In this document: positions 1 to 6,029 of the stretch, piece by piece | How the letters are laid out: every line of letters starts with the position of its first letter | Numbering within the stretch: position 1 is the first letter of the stretch | NCBI GenBank assembly: GCA_020342025.1 | Contig: CP070840.1 | Location: 123,633-129,661, forward strand | DNA: 6,029 bases | Direction: 5' to 3' | From: Deltaproteobacteria bacterium | GTDB lineage: Bacteria; Desulfobacterota; DSM-4660; Desulfatiglandales; HGW-15 | Notes under the pieces: model-generated | Told to the model about the DNA's origin: nothing | Databases searched by the model: none | The model's input: only the letters and a program-made list of their open reading frames with translations | Made by a program: the position numbers and the translations under genes

Positions 1-644
<644 letters not shown>

Positions 645-652
645 TTAAATGA

Positions 653-662
653 TCCCTTTCCT
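653..662 (-). promoter_or_regulatory. Probable ribosome binding site of trpS
   Basis: On the minus strand this reads AGGAAAGGGA, with about 11-12 bases between it and the ATG at 641. It is purine-rich but not a full AGGAGG, so the spacing and strength are marginal. It overlaps the TAG that ends the doubtful small frame at 661-885. No convincing -35/-10 pair was seen just upstream. Confidence 0.45.
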
Positions 663-885
663 AATAATTCGCTGGCAACCAAGTCTCACCGAGCCTGAGG
701 TCCATAAAACCAACCCTTGAGTTCACACCATAGGAGCGTATCATCCCGGTCATGCCCTTTTCGAAAGGCCATATCTCAAAGAAAACTCCACTGGACATAG
801 CCGCGACCCAATATTTGGGGTTTACTCCCCCCAAGCATCTGGAGATCTCCTCAGAACTCGTTAAACCCCAAATATTGGGGAGCAC
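661..885 (-). other. Doubtful 74-codon open frame overlapping an inverted repeat
   Basis: A frame opens with GTG at 885 and stops with TAG at 661, 19 bases before the trpS start. Against it being a gene: the first third translates the 18-bp inverted repeat arms themselves (PNIWG near the start, NPKYW near residue 24), an in-frame TAG lies two codons upstream of the GTG, and the only purine-rich stretch directly abuts the start codon. In favour: the second half has a balanced composition (SYGVNSRVGFMDLRLGETW) and the spacing to trpS looks operon-like. I recognise no family. It may be a chance frame or the remnant of a repeat-associated peptide. I do not call it a gene. Confidence 0.2.
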
Positions 886-910
886 CCCCTAAGCTAATAG
901 ATATGGCCTT
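765..910. repeat. Nested inverted repeat: 12-bp outer and 18-bp inner arms
   Basis: The outer arms AAGGCCATATCT (765-776) and AGATATGGCCTT (899-910) are exact reverse complements. Inside them, CCCAATATTTGGGGTTTA (807-824) and TAAACCCCAAATATTGGG (862-879) are an exact 18-bp inverted pair. Near the centre sits the perfect 10-bp palindrome GGAGATCTCC (841-850). The inner arms are separated by 37 bases, and each is itself nearly self-complementary (CCCAA-TAT-TTGGG), so a branched or cruciform fold is possible on either strand. The arrangement resembles a small non-autonomous or REP-like element. No transposase or clear target-site duplication is visible, and whether it occurs elsewhere in the genome cannot be told from this window. 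Confidence 0.75.
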
Positions 911-911
911 G

Positions 912-942
912 CCTCCGGCCCGTAGGGCCTACGGCCTGGAGG
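912..942. repeat. GC-rich imperfect hairpin
   Basis: The segment CCTCCGGCCCGTAGG followed by GCCTACGGCCTGGAGG folds back on itself. The tip is CGTAG (921-925), loop GGC, CTACG (929-933). The stem continues through C920-G934 and, with one bulged base on each side, through CCTCCGG (912-918) paired to CCTGGAGG (935-942). It starts two bases beyond the outer arm of the 765-910 repeat. Neither strand has a T-run after it, so it does not look like an intrinsic terminator. It may be a REP-like unit or part of a larger composite repeat. Confidence 0.6.
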
Positions 943-1010
943 GAGAAAAGCGGCATGGCCTGAATAGTATCTCTTTTCGGGCGAAGCCATAAAGCCTGAA
1001 CTCCCCCATA

Positions 1011-1152
1011 GAGGCTGCGCATTATGTCATTGCGAGGGACTCCCGCGAAGGCGGGAGGACCGAAGCAATCTCATAAGGCCTCGAAAGCAAAGAGATTGCC
1101 GCGCCCCCTTTGGTCGCTCGCAATGACCAAAGGGGAATGGCGCCGGAGCCTC
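1011..1152. repeat. Palindromic dispersed repeat of the GTCATTGCGAG type
   Basis: Three sets of matching arms are nested. The outer arms are GAGGCT-GCGC (1011-1020) and GCGC-cgg-AGCCTC (1140-1152). The middle arms are GTCATTGCGAG (1026-1036) and CTCGCAATGAC (1117-1127), exact over 11 bp. The inner arms are GCAATCTC (1065-1072) and GAGATTGC (1092-1099), exact over 8 bp. The left half also carries the mini-hairpin CTCCCGC-GAAG-GCGGGAG (1040-1057). From memory, sequences of the form GTCATTGCGAG...GCAATCTC recur as non-coding palindromes in many bacterial genomes; I could not search for it. CATAG flanks both ends (1007-1011 and 1152-1156), partly overlapping the outer arms, which could be a short target duplication or chance. 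It ends 20 bases past the aminopeptidase stop codon. Confidence 0.8.
1105..1135. repeat. Perfect 11-bp hairpin inside the palindromic repeat
   Basis: CCCCTTTGGTC (1105-1115) and GACCAAAGGGG (1125-1135) are exact reverse complements around a 9-base loop. On the minus strand it starts 36 bases after the aminopeptidase stop codon, so in the transcript it would form early in the 3' tail. There is no U-tract after it. It could protect a 3' end or act as a processing barrier, but that is inference. Confidence 0.65.
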
Positions 1153-1171
1153 ATAGAACTTGGCTTCACAG

Positions 1172-3655
1172 CTAGAGCGAATCTCTCATCCTTGAATTAA
1201 TTTTCAGTCTCTCTAGGGACAACTTTATCACATCTTTGGCCTTTTCCTTTTCGGCCATGTAACCCTGAAAAAAAGAATCTATCTCTTCTTCACGCCCCAA
1301 CCCGCACAATGGGACGAGTGCTGCGATGACTCGTTCATAATGCATTGGGTGAAACTTTTCAAGCGCTTCCAAATTGGTCAAATACCATTCCCACATGTAA
1401 GGCAACGCATGAGGGTTGGCAGCCATATAGGTGATCGGGACGAACTTATTTCTAGCGGGCACCTTTTCCAAAATGTATCGTTGAGCCATTTCCAAAAGTC
1501 CCCTCTCTTTGAAACACCCCATGGCCGCGAGCATATTCATTCTTTCATGCTCACTTTCAGCGGCGTCCAGTCGCTCATTGAACCACTCAAAAACGCTGTC
1601 GTCACCTTGCAGGGCACCAACCTGCATGACACTTTTCATGATGTCCGGGTGGACCTTTTCTCCACGCATCAGGGATGAAAATTTGCCCATTGCAAACTCT
1701 ACCACATCTTCAGATTCATACAAGGCCAAATGCCATATAATCTGGTCCCTAAGTATGGATAAGGTATGTCTCTCTTCTGGCTCCGGCTCAAAGCCAATGT
1801 CTGCGAGAACCCTCTCCAGGAATGGTTTGCCCGTGGACAAAATATTATTTCTCCTCCCACCCTGCATGATGAGGTAAGCGTGTAACAAGTTCCCAGCAAT
1901 ACTCGCGAGGGGCAGGAATGCATCTTCCTTGGCATAATTGGCAAGAAATCGGAGATAATCATCTATGGAGACATGGCGGCTCCTCACCAGGGCATAGAGA
2001 TCGTTTTGAAGGCCCCATCTGTCCTCCGGCGATAACTCTTTCTCGGCCACCCGTTTCCCAAGGTCTTCTAAGTCGTTCATTTCCAGATATCTTACTCTGA
2101 AGAATCCGATCTGTTCATGATTTATTTTGTATGCCACAACGTCGTTACCCACCTCCAAATCCATGCTTTTGCTCGCAAGTAGGGTGGTTAAGATCTTTGA
2201 TTGACCGTTGCTGTAAAAAACTCTGATGCCCAGGGGAATGAGCCATTCCTGTATTGTGTCGTTTTCCAGATAGGTGAACCTTCTCTGTGTGAGCACCAAT
2301 CTGCCCCCTTCCCTCTTCACTTCAACCATAGGAAACCCAGGTTGCTCAATCCAACTCTTCATCATTTTGGTCACGGGCATGGCTGAAACCTCTTCAAGGG
2401 CTTCCCACAAGTGATGACTCGATGCACACCCATACTCATGCTTTCTCAAGTAGTGTCGAAGACCTTCCTTGAAGTTTCCTTTACCCACATATCCCTCCAC
2501 CTGCCTTAATATACTTCCTCCTTTGCTATAGATAATGGGTGCGGTGCTCGCCGTGATGACCACATGCTCTCCTCCAGGGATCTCTATGGGAAAGGTCTCG
2601 TGGAGAGCGTCCCTATCAAGGGCACTATTCGTTTGCCCGTGCAAAAACTGCTCCCATACATCCCACTCGGGATAGTAGTGAGTCACGATGCCATAGCCAA
2701 AATACGTGGCAAAGCTTTCGTTGAGCCAGAGGTACTTCCAGTCAGACGGGGTGACGAGATTTCCAAACCATTGGTGGGCCATCTCATGGGCAATAACTTC
2801 GCATATCCTCTCCTCACCCGCTTTGGACGTTATGTTCGGATAATGAAGAAGCAGATTTTCTCGGAACGTGATGGCACCCCAGTTCTCCATGGCACCGGCG
2901 GCAAAATCTGCAATGGCAATCAAATCAAGTTTCGAAAGGGGATACTTTATCCCATAGTAGCCTTCAGAAAATTCCAGGGCCTTTCTGCCAAATTCTAAAC
3001 CAAATTTGGCATATGCTGTCATCCCTGGCATGGTGGCCACACGCACCAAAACTTTCCCCATGTCCTCAATAAACTGAAATTCCCCAACGCCGAAGAAGAG
3101 CAAGTAGGTGGACATCTTTGGGGTTTCCTCAAATTTGACACGCTTCCTCCCACCCCCCAGAGACCTTTCTTCGGTGATTGGACCGTTGGAGATTGCAACC
3201 AATTTTTCATCTATGATCATCTCCACGGCAAAGGTTGCTTTTTTCACAGGATGATCAAAGCAGGGAAATGCGCGTCGCGCGTCGCTCTCTTCAAATTGAG
3301 TCACCGCCATGTACTTCTCATTTCCACCCACCACGTATCTGCTCCGATAGAACCCGGCCATCTTGTCGTTGATCTTTCCTGAATAATCGATCTCGAGCCC
3401 TATTCTTCCGCCCATCTCTTCCGGAAGAGATATGCGTATCTCCTCTTTTTTTGAGTCTACAGTAAAAGGACAATCTACATGGGAATCCCCCCGCTTCACC
3501 CTGCAGTTCCGTATGGCCAGGTCCAGTGCATTTAATGCAATCTCATGCACCGGTTCCACTGCTTCCACGGAGATTTCCACACTGCCCTCAAACTTAAACG
3601 TATGCAAATCCGGCTCCAGGTGGATCTTGTAGTTTACTGGATTCAAATTGCTCAT
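1172..3655 (-). CDS. M1-family zinc aminopeptidase, tricorn-factor/puromycin-sensitive type
   Basis: This enzyme removes N-terminal residues from peptides, probably as a cytoplasmic enzyme finishing proteasome- or protease-derived peptides; there is no signal peptide or membrane segment. The 827-residue protein has the M1 layout: an N-terminal beta domain (about 1-185), a thermolysin-like catalytic domain (about 190-435), a small beta-sandwich (about 445-525) and a C-terminal helical domain (about 530-827). Catalytic features are visible: GAMEN at 254-258 for the substrate amino group, the zinc site HEMAH at 290-294 with E313 exactly 18 residues later (NESF), and the transition-state tyrosine Y376 in YSKGG. 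The length and four-domain layout fit tricorn-interacting factors F2/F3 better than the longer PepN, so I give no symbol. The start ATG at 3655 has AGGAGG upstream and lies 23 bases after the lpdA stop, implying co-transcription. It ends with TAG. Substrate preference cannot be read from the sequence. Confidence 0.96.
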   Translation of the reverse strand: MSNLNPVNYKIHLEPDLHTFKFEGSVEISVEAVEPVHEIALNALDLAIRNCRVKRGDSHVDCPFTVDSKKEEIRISLPEEMGGRIGLEIDYSGKINDKMAGFYRSRYVVGGNEKYMAVTQFEESDARRAFPCFDHPVKKATFAVEMIIDEKLVAISNGPITEERSLGGGRKRVKFEETPKMSTYLLFFGVGEFQFIEDMGKVLVRVATMPGMTAYAKFGLEFGRKALEFSEGYYGIKYPLSKLDLIAIADFAAGAMENWGAITFRENLLLHYPNITSKAGEERICEVIAHEMAHQWFGNLVTPSDWKYLWLNESFATYFGYGIVTHYYPEWDVWEQFLHGQTNSALDRDALHETFPIEIPGGEHVVITASTAPIIYSKGGSILRQVEGYVGKGNFKEGLRHYLRKHEYGCASSHHLWEALEEVSAMPVTKMMKSWIEQPGFPMVEVKREGGRLVLTQRRFTYLENDTIQEWLIPLGIRVFYSNGQSKILTTLLASKSMDLEVGNDVVAYKINHEQIGFFRVRYLEMNDLEDLGKRVAEKELSPEDRWGLQNDLYALVRSRHVSIDDYLRFLANYAKEDAFLPLASIAGNLLHAYLIMQGGRRNNILSTGKPFLERVLADIGFEPEPEERHTLSILRDQIIWHLALYESEDVVEFAMGKFSSLMRGEKVHPDIMKSVMQVGALQGDDSVFEWFNERLDAAESEHERMNMLAAMGCFKERGLLEMAQRYILEKVPARNKFVPITYMAANPHALPYMWEWYLTNLEALEKFHPMHYERVIAALVPLCGLGREEEIDSFFQGYMAEKEKAKDVIKLSLERLKINSRMRDSL

Positions 3656-3658
3656 CTT

Positions 3659-3674
3659 CTCCTCTTAACCTCCT
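3659..3674 (-). promoter_or_regulatory. Tandem Shine-Dalgarno region of the aminopeptidase gene
   Basis: In the 23-base gap after lpdA the minus strand carries AGGAGG (3669-3674, 13 bases before the ATG) and a second GAGGAG (3659-3664, 3 bases before the ATG). Neither is at the ideal 6-9 bases, but together they clearly mark the ATG at 3655 as the start and suggest translation on the same mRNA as lpdA. Confidence 0.7.
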
Positions 3675-3678
3675 AAGA

Positions 3679-5109
3679 TTATCTTCCTTTTTTCTTAGGT
3701 AGCATATGGGTCACACTTCCCAGAAAGATCTCAGCGGCCTCTCCCAGGGTCTCTGAAAGGGTGGGGTGCGGGTGAATACTCAGTCCCATGTCCTCTGCAA
3801 GGGCCCCCATTTCGACGGCCAACACCCCTTCGGCGATCATCCCTTCCACATCTCGCCCGGCCAATCCCAGGCCCAATATCCGTCCTGTCTCCGGATCAAC
3901 CACTAACTTGGTCAAGCCATCAGTGGCATCCATTGTTATGGCTCGTCCCGAAAACTTCCAGGGGAATCGCTCCACCCTCACAGGGCGATTCTGTTTGCGG
4001 GCCTCCTCCTCCGTCAGACCGCACCAGGCCACTTGTGGATCGGTATAGACCACCGCAGGAATGGCACGTGCATCGAATGCGGATGGCTCGCCGGCCAGTA
4101 CTTCGGCAGCCACTTTGCCCTCCTTTATGGCCTTATGGGCCAATAACGGCCCACCAGCCACATCTCCTATGGCAAAGATCCGCTCATCGGAGGTCCGCTG
4201 CTGTTCATCTGCAGCCACAAAGCCTTTTTCATCCAGTTTCACATTTGTCGTCTCTAAACCCATATCTTGGGTGTTGGGCTGGCGGCCCACGGCAATGAGC
4301 ACCCGGCCAAAGCTCTGTTGAGGCTTGTCCACCTCACCCTCCAATGTGACGTCCACCTTATTCTTATGTTCCTTCAGTGAAGCGATTGTGGTGTTGAAGT
4401 GTATGGCCTCGAACATGCCCTCCAGTCTCCGGATTAAAGGCTTTGCCAGGTCCGTATCGGCACCTCGGAGAAGTCTATCACTGCGCACAGCCAGGGATAC
4501 CCGACTGCCCAACGATGCATAAACGGTCCCCATTTCCAGCGCGATATACCCGCCGCCATAGATAAAGAGAGACTCGGGAATATCAATGAGGCCCAGGGCG
4601 CCCGTGGAATCCATGACGCGTCCACCCTCTTTTATGATTATTCCGGGGAGAGGACTGGGCTGGGAACCCGTGGCCAAGATGGCGTGTTTGAATTTTATAT
4701 GGCTAATCTCTGAATCGTGCAACCGAACGCGGTCAGATCCTTCAAAGACAGCGCGGCCTTTCACCAGTTGCACGCCTCGCCTGTTACTCATGGTCACGAG
4801 CCCATCTGCCAAAGTGTCAATGACCTTTTCCTTCCAGGCCCGAATCCCATCCAGATCGATCTCTGGATCGGTGAAGGTGATTCCCATGGACTTGGCCCCG
4901 CGGGCATCGTGAATGAGGTCTGCCAGGTGGAGAAGTGTTTTGGAGGGGATACAGCCTCGGAACAGGCACTCTCCGCCAGGACGGGGCTCCATATCAACCA
5001 TGATCACTTCCATACCCAGATCAGCGGCACGGAATGCGGCCGCATATCCGCCCGGTCCACCGCCGATGACCAGCAGCTCAGTCTCCTGCGTAAACTCACC
5101 CATAACCAT
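3679..5109 (-). CDS. lpdA: Dihydrolipoyl dehydrogenase (E3 of 2-oxo acid dehydrogenase complexes)
   Basis: This flavoprotein re-oxidises the dihydrolipoyl group on E2 (or on glycine-cleavage H protein), passing electrons through a disulfide and FAD to NAD+. The 476-residue length is normal for the family. In order are the FAD-binding GGGPGG (16-21), the redox disulfide in CLFRGC (C48 and C53) followed by IPSK, ATG at 146-148, the NAD-binding GGGYIALEMG (185-194), the second FAD motif IFAIGDVAGGPLLAH (about 311-325), and the C-terminal interface motif HPHPTLSE with catalytic H448 and E453. All key residues are present. There is no N-terminal lipoyl domain. Of two close ATGs (5109 and 5103), the first is chosen because AGGAGG sits 10 bases before it. 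The E2 gene lies upstream on the same strand, so this E3 most likely serves that complex, though one E3 often serves several. The gap to E2 is unusually long (318 bases) because of a repeat. The aminopeptidase gene follows after 23 bases. Confidence 0.97.
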   Translation of the reverse strand: MVMGEFTQETELLVIGGGPGGYAAAFRAADLGMEVIMVDMEPRPGGECLFRGCIPSKTLLHLADLIHDARGAKSMGITFTDPEIDLDGIRAWKEKVIDTLADGLVTMSNRRGVQLVKGRAVFEGSDRVRLHDSEISHIKFKHAILATGSQPSPLPGIIIKEGGRVMDSTGALGLIDIPESLFIYGGGYIALEMGTVYASLGSRVSLAVRSDRLLRGADTDLAKPLIRRLEGMFEAIHFNTTIASLKEHKNKVDVTLEGEVDKPQQSFGRVLIAVGRQPNTQDMGLETTNVKLDEKGFVAADEQQRTSDERIFAIGDVAGGPLLAHKAIKEGKVAAEVLAGEPSAFDARAIPAVVYTDPQVAWCGLTEEEARKQNRPVRVERFPWKFSGRAITMDATDGLTKLVVDPETGRILGLGLAGRDVEGMIAEGVLAVEMGALAEDMGLSIHPHPTLSETLGEAAEIFLGSVTHMLPKKKGR

Positions 5110-5119
5110 TGATTCTTGT

Positions 5120-5125
5120 CCTCCT
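5120..5125 (-). promoter_or_regulatory. Ribosome binding site of lpdA
   Basis: On the minus strand this reads AGGAGG, inside GAGGAGGAC, with 10 bases to the ATG at 5109 and 16 bases to the alternative ATG at 5103. It supports the upstream start and shows that lpdA keeps its own strong translation signal despite the repeat inserted before it. Confidence 0.75.
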
Positions 5126-5187
5126 CTTCCTTAAGGACGCATCAATCGACCTGCTAGACTTCACTCAAACTGGAGGTCACACGAAGA

Positions 5188-5355
5188 TCAAAAATCCGAA
5201 ATCCGAATATCGAAATCCCAAACAATTTCCAATGACCAAAATCCCAATGTTCTAAACTTAAATACTTTCTGCACTCCTGACCCAGCCCCGCCAGTTTCGA
5301 GATTTGGACATTTGAATTTTGACATTGTTTCGAATTTCGTATTTCGTGCTTCGGA
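5188..5355. repeat. Inverted repeat with arms made of degenerate 7-base units
   Basis: The left arm reads in 7-base steps from 5188: TCAAAAA, TCCGAAA, TCCGAAT, ATCGAAA, TCCCAAA, CAATTTC, CAATGAC, CAAAATC, CCAATGT, TCTAAAC (ending 5257). The right arm reads in 7-base steps from 5300: AGATTTG, GACATTT, GAATTTT, GACATTG, TTTCGAA, TTTCGTA, TTTCGTG, CTTCGGA (ending 5355). The reverse complement of the left arm lines up with the right arm in the same unit order (GATTTTG/GAATTTT, GTCATTG/GACATTG, TTTCGAT/TTTCGAA, TTTCGGA/CTTCGGA) with one or two units missing. About 42 bases (5258-5299) lie between the arms. From memory it resembles a dispersed family whose spurious translations such as FGFRI- populate databases; I could not verify this. 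No transposase or clear target duplication is visible. Confidence 0.75.
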
Positions 5356-5360
5356 TGTAA

Positions 5361-5429
5361 AAGCAACAGGATTTGTTTCATCTGAAGGAGCTGACTCGTC
5401 AGTTCAGCTTTCAGCACTGGAAGTTGCTT
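5361..5429 (-). terminator. Possible weak terminator or attenuator hairpin after E2
   Basis: AAGCAAC (5361-5367) and GTTGCTT (5423-5429) are exact reverse complements; the second covers part of the E2 stop codon. Inside lie CTGAA/TTCAG (5382-5386, 5403-5407) and CTGAC/GTCAG (5391-5395, 5398-5402). In the minus-strand transcript the closing arm GUUGCUU is followed by UUAC, giving a UUUU run. The stem is short and interrupted, so full termination between E2 and E3 is unlikely. Partial attenuation or plain chance are both possible. Confidence 0.3.
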
Positions 5430-6029
5430 ATATCATTGTTATTAGCAGTTCTTCCGGATCTTCCAGGGCCTCTCTGAGGACGCGTATGAACTGCAGCGCA
5501 TCCGCCCCGTCCAGCACCCTGTGATCAATGCAGAGCACAATGGGCATCATGAGGCGTGGTACGATCTCATAATCGTCCTCCCCCTTCCCTTTCACCACAG
5601 CCTGCATACGTGCTGAGCCCATGCCCAAAATAGCCACCTCGGGATAGTTGATGATGGGCGCGAAAAATCCCCCGCCCATGGGGCCCACATTGGTGATCGT
5701 GAATGTCCCGCCCTGCATCTCCTCCAGGGTCGCCTTTCGTTCGCGGGTTCTCTGTACCAGGTCGTTCAGCTCTACGGATATTTCCACAATACTCTTACGG
5801 TCCACATCCTTGATCACGGGGACGATCAGGCCGTCGTCTGTGTTCACGGCCACGCCGATATGAAAATAGTGTTTGATTACCAGCTCTCCCGCCCCTGTAT
5901 CCAGTGTGGCATTAATCTTGGGATAGGTCTTGAGTGCCGTGGCAGCCGCCTTCATGGCAAACACTGTGGGCGTCAGCTTGCCCCCTTTTGCCTCAATTTC
6001 GGCCTTGTGGTTTTTCCGAAAGGCCTCCA
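5428..6029 (-). CDS. 2-oxo acid dehydrogenase E2 acyltransferase, C-terminal catalytic part (N-terminus beyond window)
   Basis: E2 is the core of pyruvate-dehydrogenase-type complexes and transfers the acyl group from its lipoyl arm to CoA. The frame is open to the window edge, so it is cut at its N-terminus: 199 residues are visible, beginning EAFRKNHKAEIEAKGGKLTP and ending at TAA. All of it belongs to the catalytic acetyltransferase-like domain. The family signature GTFTITNVGPMGG begins at visible residue 107, and the active-site motif DHRVLDG is at visible residues 168-174 (bases 5506-5526), with catalytic His169 and Asp173. NYPEVAILGMG and the PRLMMPIVL stretch match pyruvate or acetoin-type E2 proteins more than branched-chain types, but the acyl substrate cannot be settled without the N-terminus or E1. 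The lipoyl and E1/E3-binding domains must lie beyond 6029. A GTG at 5964 is internal, not a start. E3 follows on the same strand after a repeat-filled gap. Confidence 0.95.
   Translation of the reverse strand, partial: EAFRKNHKAEIEAKGGKLTPTVFAMKAAATALKTYPKINATLDTGAGELVIKHYFHIGVAVNTDDGLIVPVIKDVDRKSIVEISVELNDLVQRTRERKATLEEMQGGTFTITNVGPMGGGFFAPIINYPEVAILGMGSARMQAVVKGKGEDDYEIVPRLMMPIVLCIDHRVLDGADALQFIRVLREALEDPEELLITMI

Larger units (their letters stand above)
5110..5427. other. 318-base E2/E3 gap occupied mostly by a non-coding repeat
   Basis: The gap holds the 7-base-periodic inverted repeat at 5188-5355, a possible hairpin next to the E2 stop (5361-5429), and the lpdA ribosome binding site near 5120. 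A minus-strand open frame from a GTG at 5417 to 5156 crosses it, but its translation (for example FGISIFGFRIF) simply reflects the repeat units, so I do not annotate a protein. I found no convincing promoter. Confidence 0.8.

Noticed and set aside
912..942. Intrinsic terminator for the aminopeptidase gene
   Set aside because: The hairpin is strong, but there is no T-run on the minus-strand side and it lies 230 bases after the stop codon.
2564..2998. Plus-strand open frame of 144 codons opposite the aminopeptidase
   Set aside because: It is antisense to the zinc-site and GAMEN region of the M1 peptidase, which is clearly the coding strand.
3933..5112. Several plus-strand open frames opposite lpdA
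   Set aside because: All overlap the full-length lpdA frame, which keeps every family motif. Their proline-, serine- and histidine-rich translations are typical of antisense reading.
5188..5257. CRISPR-like array in the periodic repeat
   Set aside because: The units are 7 bases and degenerate with no spacers; CRISPR repeats are about 23-40 bases with unique spacers between them.
5154..5417. Minus-strand 87-codon frame in the E2/E3 gap
   Set aside because: Most of its translation is the readout of the 7-base-periodic repeat, it opens with a GTG lacking a ribosome site, and it resembles no protein family I know.
5962..5964. GTG as a translation start for a short E2-like protein
   Set aside because: The frame continues upstream to the window edge with in-family E2 sequence, so the GTG is an internal valine codon.

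Overview
All protein genes in this window lie on the minus strand, so the transcription order runs from high to low coordinates. The order is a 2-oxo acid dehydrogenase E2 acyltransferase (C-terminal part, 6029-5428), dihydrolipoyl dehydrogenase E3 (5109-3679), an M1-family zinc aminopeptidase (3655-1172), and tryptophanyl-tRNA synthetase (641 to beyond base 1, 5' two-thirds only). Each call rests on family motifs that can be read directly in the translation. I see no RNA genes, CRISPR array, transposase or phage gene.

The E2 and E3 genes are the distal half of a pyruvate-dehydrogenase-type operon. E2 makes acyl-CoA on the lipoyl arm, and E3 re-oxidises the dihydrolipoyl group with NAD+. The E1 gene(s) would be expected just beyond base 6029. 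The aminopeptidase follows E3 after only 23 bases with a good ribosome binding site, so it is probably co-transcribed, although no metabolic link is evident. trpS is separated from it by 530 bases and probably has its own signals.

The two gene-free gaps are not plain spacers. The E2/E3 gap (5110-5427) is mostly one imperfect inverted repeat whose arms are built from degenerate 7-base units. The aminopeptidase/trpS gap (642-1171) holds, side by side, a nested inverted repeat (765-910), a GC-rich hairpin (912-942) and an element carrying the GTCATTGCGAG palindrome (1011-1152). These look like dispersed non-coding repeats and are the least ordinary part of the window.

The host is a bacterium with a moderate base composition and strong Shine-Dalgarno sites. 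A tricorn-factor-like M1 peptidase, a PDH-type operon and GTCATTGCGAG-type repeats would fit a Desulfobacterota (former Deltaproteobacteria) or a related environmental lineage. That is an impression from memory and not a demonstrated placement. No new biological system with its own protein machinery is visible; the protein genes are housekeeping genes.
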